A model generated the notes under the pieces. The model made no database searches. It saw only the letters and a program-made list of their open reading frames with translations, and was not told where the DNA came from. The position numbers and the translations under genes were made by a program. 64,000 nucleotides of DNA from Chrysomallon squamiferum (Eukaryota > Mollusca > Gastropoda > Neomphalida > Peltospiridae), in assembly GCA_012295275.1 (NCBI GenBank), contig CM022673.1, positions 16,088,810 through 16,152,809 of the forward strand, in the 5' to 3' direction. The stretch's first letter is position 1. Each line of letters begins with the position of its first letter. Below, in pieces: positions 12,564-24,100 of this stretch.

Positions 12564-14078
12564 ACCAACTGTCTCTAATGTACATACAAATGTTACGTTA
12601 TGACAAGAAAAATAATACTGTTACACAATTCAGTAAATGATATTCTGTTGTTATTTGTTAAATATTATTTTGTGAAATGTAATATATTCTAACTAGTATT
12701 TTCTGTTATATTCTGCTACTGTTTGGCATTTAATCCTTATAAATGTTTCACAGATTTAACAGCTGTAATAAACAATAATAAACATTTAAGCTTAAAAGAA
12801 CATTACAGCCAAACAGAAATCTGCAAATATATTGGTATACTTAATTAATAAAACAGCACAGATATGATGCATTTTATAAATATAGTCAATGCAATAAAAA
12901 GTCACCTAATTAATCATTAGACAAATTGTACGAAAACGGGTAATCAACGACCACTGAAGTTGCTAACGAAACGGCAACAAATTCATCTTCTTTCTTGTAT
13001 CCGGTTTTTTTTTTTTCTTTCTTTCTTTTTTTAAATATCGTTTTACAAATTATTTATACAAGGCATACGGTTTTAACACCCTTTTGTGTTTGTTTTCGCT
13101 ATTATTTTTTTAACGATTGTTTAACTGTTAATAAAATAAATGCACAAACAGAATTTTAAGAAAATTGTTTTTACAGGATGTAACTCATCAGTATCAATAT
13201 CAAATTAATCCTCGAGTTTATTTTCTGTCGATTGACTTATAATAGCTATCACTTAATGGTGTGATAACCAACAGTGGATAAAATCCTCATTATTTTATGT
13301 GTGTCACCACACTCGGTGTTTGACACAACATTAAAACGACAACAAGGAAATATCCAAGTGACAAATCTAATTTATTAACAGCTGGCGTCTTTTAGGTCTT
13401 CTCGCTATGATTCACATTTTAGCCTCGATCTTACACAATGTGATGGAAATTATATATTCTTTCAAACTGGGTTTAAATTATGTATTTTCATTAGTTGTTT
13501 TTCTTCGTCTTCTTCATCTTCTTCTTCTTATTATTATTATTACAAATAAGATTATACATGTAGGAATATGTATATATATATAGATAGATAGATATAGATA
13601 GATAGAGATATATAGATAGATAGATATAGATATATATTATACAGATTTATTTAAATTCGCCGCTAGAAAAATTGACGAGGGCACGCGCTATCTCGAAAAG
13701 GTCTGTACACTAATAAAAGACAAAACTATTTATTTTAACCTGGGGTGATTTGATACAATTTAATGAGTTAAGAAACCTGTGACACAACATTGACAATCTG
13801 TGTCAAAGGAACAGTGGTCGGTTATTTCAATATTATCTTTACCTCTGTATGCTTATGTGATATTGACAAACATGCTATGCATTATTAATTATAATAAAAT
13901 GTAATTTTTTAATGTATTAAACTGATTTGATTTCTTTATTTATTGTTTTAACTCTTGAAAGTATGAAGTTTTAATTACAGTTATAAAATTATACGAGTTT
14001 GCTCGTATTCAATAAAGGTATGTTTCAACATGGGGGTCACAAATTATGTGCATTATTAAGAATTCTTGAACAGAAGCT

Positions 14079-14113
<35 letters not shown>

Positions 14114-15032
14114 TTTTAAGCTTAACCTGAATTTAGTACATCAAACGAATACTACATTCTACGAAAAAATTACGATAAAATATCATTCGTTTAGTTTCAT
14201 TAGTTTCTATATGCATTTCAGTTTGTATCTGATATGTAAAGGTGAATAATAATGCAGTACGATTAATACATAACGGGCTGCAGTCATGTTGTAAGGTGTA
14301 ATTTCAGTTTTGAAGTTTGAATGGAAGGCAAGATGGTGAATGATTGTCGTCATCTAAAAGAACTTTGCGCAGTTTAAGTATTGAGTAATTCTTAATAAAT
14401 TCACATTCTTATTAAAGAGAGACAATGGAAATTGTGGAGTTTATGATTGTAACAAAATAATTATGCAGCTAAATACATTTAAAATAAATTAATTAACGCC
14501 TGTTATTTTCTAACAATTAGAAAAGTATATTGATACATTTAAATTATTATGATTAAATTTGTGTAGGCTACGTTATTTATAGCACAGCTGTGTATCACGT
14601 TTTACTGTTGTCAAATATTATGTAGTGTGTTTGTTTTTGGTTCTGCTGTGTAAGTCATTAGTAACACGGAATGTCGACAGTCGCAGACGACTATAATTCT
14701 CTGCCATAATGTCATAATGTTGGGGTCATGGTTTCTGACATTTCCGGGTTGATTTACCTTTTTAATATGCCGACCGCACCTCCCACCCTTACAAGAAAAA
14801 AAGTGTAAAAAGAAGAAAGTAAAACATAAAAGAAGTACAAGCTTTTAGCTTCACATATTATATACATTATACATACAATTGTACTTCGGCCAGGGTTTGA
14901 GTAACATCGTTTGCTACACCGCCAATTTTTCAAATTGTGCTTGCAAGTTTCATATAAAAACTGAAATTAGTGATTAAATATCTGTCTTAAACACACAGAC
15001 ACACACACACATGTGCGATGTTTTGGATGGAA

Positions 15033-15063
<31 letters not shown>

Positions 15064-15785
15064 CCTTTGGACATTTAAAGCGAAAAAAAAAAAAACCCCC
15101 ACAAAATACTGACCAATTAAATCATTAAAAAATGTATTATCTGCTTCTGTCCACGAGTGTACAATAAAAGTACAATTGAGTCTGTTTTCTAGTTTTGCAT
15201 ATTCTTTAAAATTTTATTACTGTTAAACATCCTAATAATAAATAAAACTACTAAATATATCCGTATCGTTATACCTACACCGAATCAGTAACAACAATGA
15301 AAAAAGAACAACTTTTTTTATTATTTCTGAATCATTGCTTATAACACAAACATAATACAGCTTTAATTAAATCACAAATCATAAAAAAACTATGAACAAT
15401 ATTAATCGAAAATTCTCCCAATTATGCATCAATAATGTCAGTGTTACTATTAATGTTGTGATCAAGATTTTCATTGTTTTAAAATTAAACGTATCTGAAA
15501 TGGTATGAACAAGTTTTCTAAATAGATTTTGTAAATTTACAATTTACCGGGTTTCTTTTTTTCAGTATTGTTTTTTTTTTTTTACCCATTTTTGCTATTA
15601 ACAAAGTATAATAATTAACAAGTACAAGAGAATGCAGATAAACGTCGTTGTGTAAATAAATATAAAAATAAAGTCTTACAGACTGAGTAAAGTATTGTAA
15701 TGAGTTTGTGTTTTCAGTCAATACTGGATTTGTGTTGACATCTCTTTCAAATGATGTGAAAGAAAAGAAATACGTATGAGCCTTG
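11767..15785. other. Convergent intergenic region with presumed 3'UTRs
   Basis: Between the stop codons of the ETS gene and SF3A2. The ETS 3'UTR enters from the left; AATAAA occurs at several places, e.g. 14011-14016. For SF3A2 on the minus strand, TTTATT at 15796-15801 is a candidate polyadenylation signal. Simple repeats include (ATT)n near 12530-12560, GATA-type at 13582-13632, (TTTA)n at 14078-14117 and a T-tract at 15031-15063. No gene recognised. Confidence 0.6.
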
Positions 15786-15971
15786 GTGATATTACTTTAT
15801 TGTCATTCTTTATTATTAGCAACAACTGCTTGTAAGAAACAAAACAATAACTTCAAATCTCACAAAATGTATTTATGATATTTGTTTATAGAACAACTGG
15901 TACATTTTAAGATGAATGATTACTTTAAAACAACAATGATTTCAAATGTGATATTCCAATTTTGACACATA

Positions 15972-18900
15972 TTAAGATGGAGGATTTGGAGGGGGTGGTG
16001 GAGGTACTGGTGGAGCTGGAACAACTGGAGGTGGTGCCACAGAAGGAGGAACTGGGGGTAACACAGGGGGTGGGGGTGGAGCAGAAAGTGGCTGACCTGG
16101 TGGTGCAGGAGGAACAGGTATGGGGGGTGCTGGAGGCATTGATGTCGGGGGTCGATGTGGGGGAGGAGCCATTGGAGGAGGGCCAGATGGAGGTGGTGGT
16201 CTTGGTGGCATAGGCATCTGTAATCCCAGACCTGGAGGAGGCCCTGGGGGTGGAGGAAGTCTTGGAGGAGCTGGCATTTTGGGTGGCATTGGTGTCTGGG
16301 TTGGAGTTAGCTTGTCTGGCATCATATTCTTGGCATCAATCTTGAAAGCAAACTGGAGGAAAAACTGAAACAAGAAATGCATCAAATATAACAAACTGAT
16401 ATAAAAACTATAATATAAATTACTACAATAACAACTTTAAATTTTGTTTTTATTACTATTCAGTTTCTAATAACTTACTTTTAACATTTATACATTTTGA
16501 TATTTTAAAGTAAAAGACTGAAATATTTATAATATACATATATATATATTTTATTATTATTATTATTATTTTGTTAAATTATACACAAAAAAAACCTTGT
16601 GGGGGCGATTTCCTGTAAGCAAGTAGGAGGCGTTTTTGTAAATGCTTTTTTCTTTTTTAGACATAAAAGCACTTACGATGATCTCCCATGTATAGTTTTA
16701 TTTCAAAACACAGCAGTAGATGTAATCAAGTGAGATGAAATCCTATCCACATTAACAACAGAAGGTGAATGACAGATACAATGCTTCCTCACGCCACTTA
16801 GGGTAGCGTGACAAGTCAAACTTAACTAACCTGTTTTGTTTCCTTGTTCCAAAAATTCCACAGTTTCTTAGGATCTTTATCTACTTCTCTGCTAGGAACC
16901 TGAAAAAAAAAGTGAAAAAAAAGAAAATCTTTATTTGTAAACAATAACAACACAGTGGACTGACATTGTAAAAAAAAATATATAATAATAATAATTTTAA
17001 AAAAAACACCCACTGAATTTTAACCTTTAACACTGAAATATAATATTATGTTGAATAAAGAAAAATACAGTAAAATTTACTAATCAAAGTGTATTGTGAT
17101 AACCTGAGTTAAGCCATATTCAAATTAAGTATACACACACTTTGGTATTCTGAGAAAATTTCACTTTATTAAACAAAGTTTCTCTCTATACTAAATTTCA
17201 TTTTCATTATAAAAATTTTCTTTTTCCTTCTGTCTATTTACATACATGTGTATTTGTATAATATAATATTATATATATGTGTGTATGTGTATGATACAAA
17301 GAAACAATAATCGAAATATAAGATGTTATCTCAAAAAGAAAAAATTAAATTCAGAATTACACAGAACAGAACTGACTTTGAATGCGATTGTTTCGTAGGG
17401 TTCAGCAGCAAACAACAAATACTGCCATCTCCTGTCGGGTGGCTCCACCTTTTGTTCATATGCAGCCATGAAACGATACCTCGGATGTAGACCCTCAACT
17501 ATCTCTGGGTAGTCAATCTGGAAAACATTTAATGGTCTTAAATAAATAAATAAATAAGTTACCGTATATTCTGGCAATATATCATGTAAATTAATAAAGC
17601 TTTATTATCACACAGTGTCAAAACTTTTCTATATAAATTTTACATCCAATTACCTGAAACAGAAGACTCTGCTGCAGAGTGTCTGGATCTCTTTGTTTTG
17701 TCACTGAAAAATAAATAACAATGTGAAAATAATTTTAAAAAATGGAGAATATCTTCATTTAACAAACTGTAACACATTTTGTAGAAATTTAGAGAGATAA
17801 TTATTATATGAATCATATATGAAATAATATTAACTTCAGAATAAAAAGGAGAAAATGTAATACATGACTATAAAATGTGCATAGTTTTAGACTAATATTT
17901 TATTAATAGCAAAGAAACACAATGTATTTTTAGGCATTTTTATTTTACATTTTTCTTAACCTCACTGATAAATTGCTTATTAACTAGTCTGTCAGTTTTT
18001 AATATTTCTCTGCATAACAATGTGTCACATCAGGAATAAAAAGAAAAGAAATAAAAGTGTCAGTCTACTTTTGTGGCTTATTATAATTTTATCAAACTTT
18101 ATTAGTAGTAAAGGATAGTTTGCAGTGATAAATAATACACACAAAATATATTTTACACCATTTATTAGAAGCACAATAATGTAACTGAACTAAAAGAAAA
18201 TAAAGAAGTGTTCAGAATGTGTCCAGTATTGATTCAACTGTGAGAAATTTCAGCTGTGTGACATTTACCTTTGTAACCGGGACGGCCAATCTTAACAAAT
18301 TTCCTGATCTCTACTTTGGTTTTCTCAGGGGCTGGTTGGGCAGGTGATTCTTTGGCTTCTTTGGCAGCTCGCCGTGCTCTGTAACAAGAAAAAATATATT
18401 TAACATTTAGTCTGGTCCTCTGTCTATGAACTTTAATAATGGCTGGTGTTCTACTTTTCTCATTACAAAATTTGTGAGGAAAGACCAACAAATGTTAATA
18501 ATATAACGTTTTCAAATAACTGAATACATCTCACATAATTAAATACAGTATATATTTAAGGGTTCCCCATTTTAGTCGGGTTAGGCTCTTAACCATATGT
18601 CTATGTATACCAGGCTAGTGTCATAACGTCATAAAAACTTCAAATTTTTAATAATGGCGTGTATTAATAATGTTTTTAATTGCATATTATTGTTGCATTA
18701 CTGTATTTATCTGTCTTTTTCTTTAAATTTGTTACTTTCTGTCAAAATTTGTGATAGAAAAGACCAACAAATGTTAATAATATAACGTTTCTTTCTGATT
18801 AAAATATTGTTTCAGTACAAAATTAAAATGTGTTTACATTATCATTTCATTAGTGAAAAATAACTGAATACATCTCACATAATTAAATAATAGTTTGTCT

Positions 18901-19842
18901 GCATAGAGTCCAGAATCAGTTATCAGTTATGACGAGAATCCAGTTATACAGAATCCATTATATTACAGACACGTGGAGAAATAAATAAATATTTCCAGTT
19001 ATCACTGACTGACAATTTACAGAAAAAATATTATAAGATCTGGTAGTAAAAATAAATTTCTTAAAAATTAGAAAACAAAACAACTCACAAATTAGCTTGA
19101 TGTTTTTTGCCCTGCGTGTGAGCCAAGTAGCTTCCTTCATTGTTGTGTAAAGTTAGACATAATTTACATTCATATGAACCCAAGTGATTCTTCATAAAAT
19201 ATGGATCCTGAAAAAAGAAGATGTACATTGTGCAAAATACATTCAACATTAAAGTTTATTGTAGACTGAAAAAAAGGAAAACTTTTTAAATTTCTACCTC
19301 AGTGTATTTTAATAAAACATGTTTTTAATGTATGGTATGAGACACAGAGTAGCAGTGTCTGTCAAATCATGGGTTTTTATCACTCACAAACACTAAGCAA
19401 TCTCCAGTATGAAGGAAGGCTCACACAACCTCTGGTATATCAGTCACTGAAAACAGTGTAGCAGATCTTTGACCCATCTCAACTTAGAATGCACTCTATA
19501 GCCTATATTTCAGCTCTTGTGAAATTAGTGAATAATAATAGTTCTAAGCAAACATTAGACAAAAAAACTTTGTCCATTAATTGCAAATTATTTAAAAGGG
19601 TTTTTTCCACCTTTTTCATCTTTTTCTTTTAGAAACACTACACATCAAGTTACTCATAAATGGCATTTTTTTCTAGATTTTGCAATGCAAAAAAGACATT
19701 CGTTGTAATTATTTACCTTGTTCAAATCAATGGTTTCTAAAGCGAGTTGTCGTAATCTTTCACGTCTGTCTCTGTTACTTTCAGAGGCAGAAGCAACTCC
19801 ACCAGTCCCTGTTTTACCTCCAGCACGATGTTGAAAATCCAT
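15972..19842 (-). CDS. SF3A2: Splicing factor 3A subunit 2 (SF3a66/PRP11)
   Basis: Minus-strand exons in coding order: 19842-19717, 19207-19089, 18378-18269, 17703-17654, 17517-17377, 16899-16831 and 16364-15972, giving 335 residues. Part of the SF3a complex of the U2 snRNP; needed for branch-site recognition and spliceosome A-complex assembly in the nucleus. The N-terminus MDFQHRAGGKTG is the strongly conserved family start. A matrin-type C2H2 zinc finger has C56, C59, H72 and H78 (EC..C then AHTQGKKH). The conserved core IDYPEIVEGLHPRYRFMAAYEQ and KLWNFWN follows. The C-terminus from about residue 225 is Pro/Met-rich. Human SF3A2 is longer (464 residues) because its proline-rich repeat tail is expanded. 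Intron 5 uses the weaker donor GTCAGT. Head-to-head with the F-box gene. Confidence 0.97.
18467..18890. repeat. Intronic duplication with internal insertion, SF3A2 intron 2
   Basis: 18467-18546 and 18744-18890 share AAAATTTGTGA, then GACCAACAAATGTTAATAAT and TAACTGAATACATCTCACAT. The second copy carries about 65 bp extra between the two shared blocks. Confidence 0.85.
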
Positions 19843-19967
19843 TTTACAGTTTCAGACACTGAACCTTAGTTCTAAATTAATCCAAAAAAAAAAAAATGTT
19901 TACAGATTAAATTATTTGATATTTAATTAAAATATATAAAACAGATAAACATGCTATAAAATTACTG

Positions 19968-19971
<4 letters not shown>

Positions 19972-20015
<44 letters not shown>
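19972..20015. repeat. (CA)n microsatellite
   Basis: About 22 CA units just upstream of the SF3A2 start codon, probably within its 5'UTR intron. Confidence 0.97.
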
Positions 20016-20019
<4 letters not shown>

Positions 20020-20423
20020 ATTTTACATATTTCGATGAGGAACATGTTCGGTGTTCTTGGAATACAAACTGAAATGATATACTTTAAACTTAATTATTTA
20101 TATACAATATATTGATAATATTCGCTGTCTCAAGCAGTTTACAGAAATGTCAGTAAAGAACAACCAGCTAAAATACACAAACAACTTAATTAGTGCGTGT
20201 GTATAAGCCTATACACACATGTAATGATGTATAATTATAATTTACGAAATAATAATCATATCGCTAACAGGATGAACTAAGATAAAATCATAACTGCGTT
20301 TTTCAATAAAATAATTATAATTATGAAAAATTTAAGTTAATTTTTACGACTAATAGATGTGCTAAATATAGAGTTACAGTTAATAAAAACAAAAAGAAAG
20401 TTTAAATTTAGTTATATTTATAC

Positions 20424-20620
20424 CTAAATATAACAACACGTTGTAAATACGATCTTTTCTCTTCGCCGGTTATGATCGGCTTTATTCGGCGTTACCGGAG
20501 AAGAACGAAATTGGCAGGTGCCTGACGACGGTCTTGATTATCTATCTTTAAAATGACTAGACGTCATAGTCACAGAACTGCAACTAATTAGTCTCGGAAC
20601 ATCGAGACAGAATCTGAAAA
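20424..20620. promoter_or_regulatory. Candidate bidirectional promoter, SF3A2 / F-box gene
   Basis: The most GC- and CpG-rich stretch between the divergent genes. On the minus strand, TATTTAG followed by GTATAAA (junction at 20423/20424) could be the donor of a noncoding SF3A2 first exon, spliced to the acceptor near 19876. On the plus strand, TTGGCAG followed by GTGCCT near 20518 could be the donor of a noncoding first exon of the F-box gene, spliced to the acceptor at 21130. A CRE-like GACGTCAT lies near 20560. Inferred from sequence only. Confidence 0.4.
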
Positions 20621-20878
20621 TGTCCTCCAGCAAAAATTCGCAACTTAACAAAATTTCATTTTCGATTTTTAAGGTCTTGAGTTAACTATATATTACAGTA
20701 ATTTTAACAAATTATTTCAGGATGTTAGTTTTTAATGCTCTTAAATTCTTACTGTAATATATATGATATATATTGGTGACTATTAGTTTCCATATTCAGG
20801 ACTATTTTTGTTTATGTTTATTGTTTATTCGTTTGTGTATTTTGGTATATCATTTTGTGACCGTGTCGGATGTCATTT

Positions 20879-21110
20879 TATGTCTAAATATATCAACCAA
20901 GCATACATTTCTAAAATCTATATATATTTTCTATTATAAGTAATTTGACTATTTTTGGTCAAGATAATGTTTTAAATACAAATTTATGTCAAATTACATC
21001 AACCTAGTATACTATATACATTCCAGGATTCCTAAAATCTAATACATATTTTCTTTCTTGTACAATTTGACTATATTTTGTCAGGATAATGTTTTAAATC
21101 TAAATTTCTA
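20879..21110. repeat. Two-copy tandem duplication upstream of the F-box gene start
   Basis: Two copies of about 105-125 bp sharing ATATCAACC, CTAAAATCTA, AATTTGACTAT and GATAATGTTTTAAAT. The second copy ends about 20 bp before the acceptor at 21130. Confidence 0.75.
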
Positions 21111-21139
21111 TAAACTTTTATTCATTTTAGAGTAATACA

Positions 21140-21151
21140 ATGAAATATTAA
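21140..21151 (+). promoter_or_regulatory. Minimal upstream ORF
   Basis: ATG AAA TAT TAA lies in the presumed 5'UTR (exon from 21131), ending nine bases before the main start at 21161. It could reduce initiation at the main ATG if included in the mRNA. Confidence 0.4.
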
Positions 21152-21160
21152 CAGTTATCA

Positions 21161-24100
21161 ATGGATGAACCACTTGGAAGAGGTCATATGATCAGTGAGA
21201 GAGGAGATGCTGTAGATACTATAGATGAAATTCGAAAGAAAAGACTGGCATATTTTAGTTCTCAACAGAAGTCCTCTGAAAGCACGGGCCAAAACACTTC
21301 AGATCTTCATTCAGTGAAAAACAAAGAAGACAGAGCTTCATGTAAAATTGTAACTTCTTTAGCAAAACGTAGAGATCAAAATATTACTGTTCAACAAACT
21401 GCTACAAAAAAGGCTACGGAAATTCATGGAGCAGAAAAATTATCTTTGGAGACACAAACATCTGATGGCAAAAAGCAGAAGGTACCAATGCCATCCACCT
21501 CTTTAAATGTTGCTCATTCATATGCCCAAGCTAATTCTGATTGGAAAAATCATGTGGATGGTTTATTTAAAGGCAGTCTGTCTGGTATTGATTCTGCAGT
21601 GATAGAATCATGTGAGCTGGAAGGCTTTTCAGTTTTCAACAGTGAAGCTGATTTCAAGGATCTAGGTCTTTCTACTCATCGTCCAGATTCAGGTGGTGAA
21701 CACAGGGATGTTTCACTGGGTAAAGACATTACTCAGGAAATAAAACAACTTTTAGGTGAGAGAAAATATCAAGAATTTGTAGACAAATCAGTAAAGGACA
21801 TTAATGAGCTTTATCAGCACAAAACAACAGAAACATCTCCTCAACTGATTAAATCTTTGATTGAAGAAACTAGAGAGGATCATGGTGAAGCTGATGTGAC
21901 AAGAAATTACCAAAGAAAGAAAGAAACACAACCATCGCAAGACATCAGAAAATTCAAAACTGAAATCCCATTGAATAACAGCAGTGCAAAAATTAGGAGC
22001 CAGAGGCCAAGATTAAATAGGCCTCGCAAAGAACCAGTTCACATCCAAAATATTGTCACTAAAAATATAAAGGATTTAGAAAAAGAAGGGGAGGCATCGT
22101 CCAGTGTGAGGAATTACGATCAGGTGATAGTTCCCAGAAATGTGACATATTCTGCAGATGAAATCTATCGACAGGCTTTTGCTAAGGCTCACAGTCATAT
22201 TCCACCTCCTGGTTACCATGGCATTAATGCCGCAGGGATGACTTCATCAGGGGTGGCTACCAACCAAGTGTTTCAGTCCAGTGTAGGTTCAGCTCCCTCT
22301 GGTGCTGTGCAGTTTTCTTACCCTGGCCAGGTGGGTTCTTTTCCAAATCAGGCACCTTACCAGAACCAGGTGACATATCAGAGTCAAGGTCAGCCACAAA
22401 TGATTCCTGTTTCCCAGGCTTTATATTACTCACCATATCAACCTTCAGATTACAGTCAAACCATCGTCACCTCCAATGGATATAATTACCAAGTTCCCAG
22501 CTATAATGGCAATTATCCAGGAAATCCACCCTATGCAGGAAATTACCCAATGCCTCTTTTCTACCCTGACTTCACCCAGCCACCACCAGGTTGGGGCATA
22601 TTTAATCCAGCACAGACAGATTTTGTCCCTCACCCACCAGCTGAAAAGAAACAAGAAGGAAATAAATCTGATAAACAAACGTGGATGTCACAGATGAATG
22701 ATGAAGCCAATAATACAAATAATGAGGAACATGTTGTCCAGCCTTCACAGAGACATGTTGAAAAAATACGACAACATCACGAACAGAGGTAAAATTAAAT
22801 CAGTTCTGTTAATATATGTTAACACAATGCATCAGCGAAATTCCTAATTTAAGTTATTAGGTGCCTTTCATGTTGTTTTGTAATGATGGTTTGAAAAGTT
22901 GCTGTTGACTTCCTATGAGAGAAATTTGTTAATTATTTTTGCTGCTCAGTATAGTCAGGAAAAAAAATACCATGAAGTTTGATTAATAAATTTTGTAGTA
23001 TTAGCAGAAGTGGTAACATACAATCTATTAGCATAATACCTTATTATTAAAAATATAGTAATATTTAGTTTATTAAACAGTGATCAGAATACAAAATCTG
23101 TGAAACTGTAAATAGGGAACAAAAAATTGAAAACAATAGGTCTTAGCAATGTAATATTATAAGTTTCTAAAATTAATAAATAACTAATTTATTTTTTTAT
23201 TGTTTATTATATATTTGGGTGGGGGGCTGTGTTTTTTGGTGGGTTTTTTTTTGTTTCATTGATTTTTTTTAGAAGAGTAAGAATCTGGAATTAATAATTT
23301 CACTTTTTATTCTTTTTTTTAATATATTAAATTAATTATAAAATTAAAAATCTATACATTTTTCTTTTTTTCTTTTAATTCTTTTCCTTTTTTTTCTTTT
23401 CTTTTTTTTTTTCATTTCTTTAAGAAGGCAAAAGCATGAAGACAAAATACCTCAGGGTAAACAGAAAAAGTTTGCATCAGCCTCTCTTGACCGTTACTTC
23501 TCTTCACTGGAAAACATTCACAGCTCAGTGACTTTTGACGAGGAACAAGTACCAGACGACAGTGTCAGTCAAGCAGATGCAGATACTTGTTTCACTTCTG
23601 TTAGTGCTATAACAGAAACAAGTGTCCAAGCTGGAGGACTTACTGATAGACTAAAGAACATGGGGATTGATGTGAAACCAAATATAGGGTCTGAAACAGG
23701 GGGAGACACACAGGATGAGAAGCCTAAACAGAAATTGATAAAAGTCTGCCCTGAATGTGCTTCTTGGAATAAGAGCTACATGTCGTGGTGTGCTGATTGT
23801 GGGGAAATATTGATTGGTGTTGAGGTGATAGATGCAAAGGTGAAGAAACAAAAAGATAGAGAACTGAAAAGACAACAGAACAGAGAACAGCTGGCCAAGA
23901 GGAATGCTGCCACAACTGAAAAAAAAATATTCAAGGATTTTAACAGTGTTGACCAAAACAGTTTTGTCTTACATGTAGACAAAGAAGAGATATCAGAAGA
24001 TCCAGTCACTGAAAAAAATTCTGAAGTAGATTCTAATGCAGTGAGAAACTGTGAAAAAGAAGAGCCTGCTCTGAATTTAAAACAGTCTGAAACTCAGGAA

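Noticed and set aside
15962-16368. Plus-strand Gly-rich and Val/Glu-rich frames
   Set aside because: Antisense of the SF3A2 proline-rich tail.
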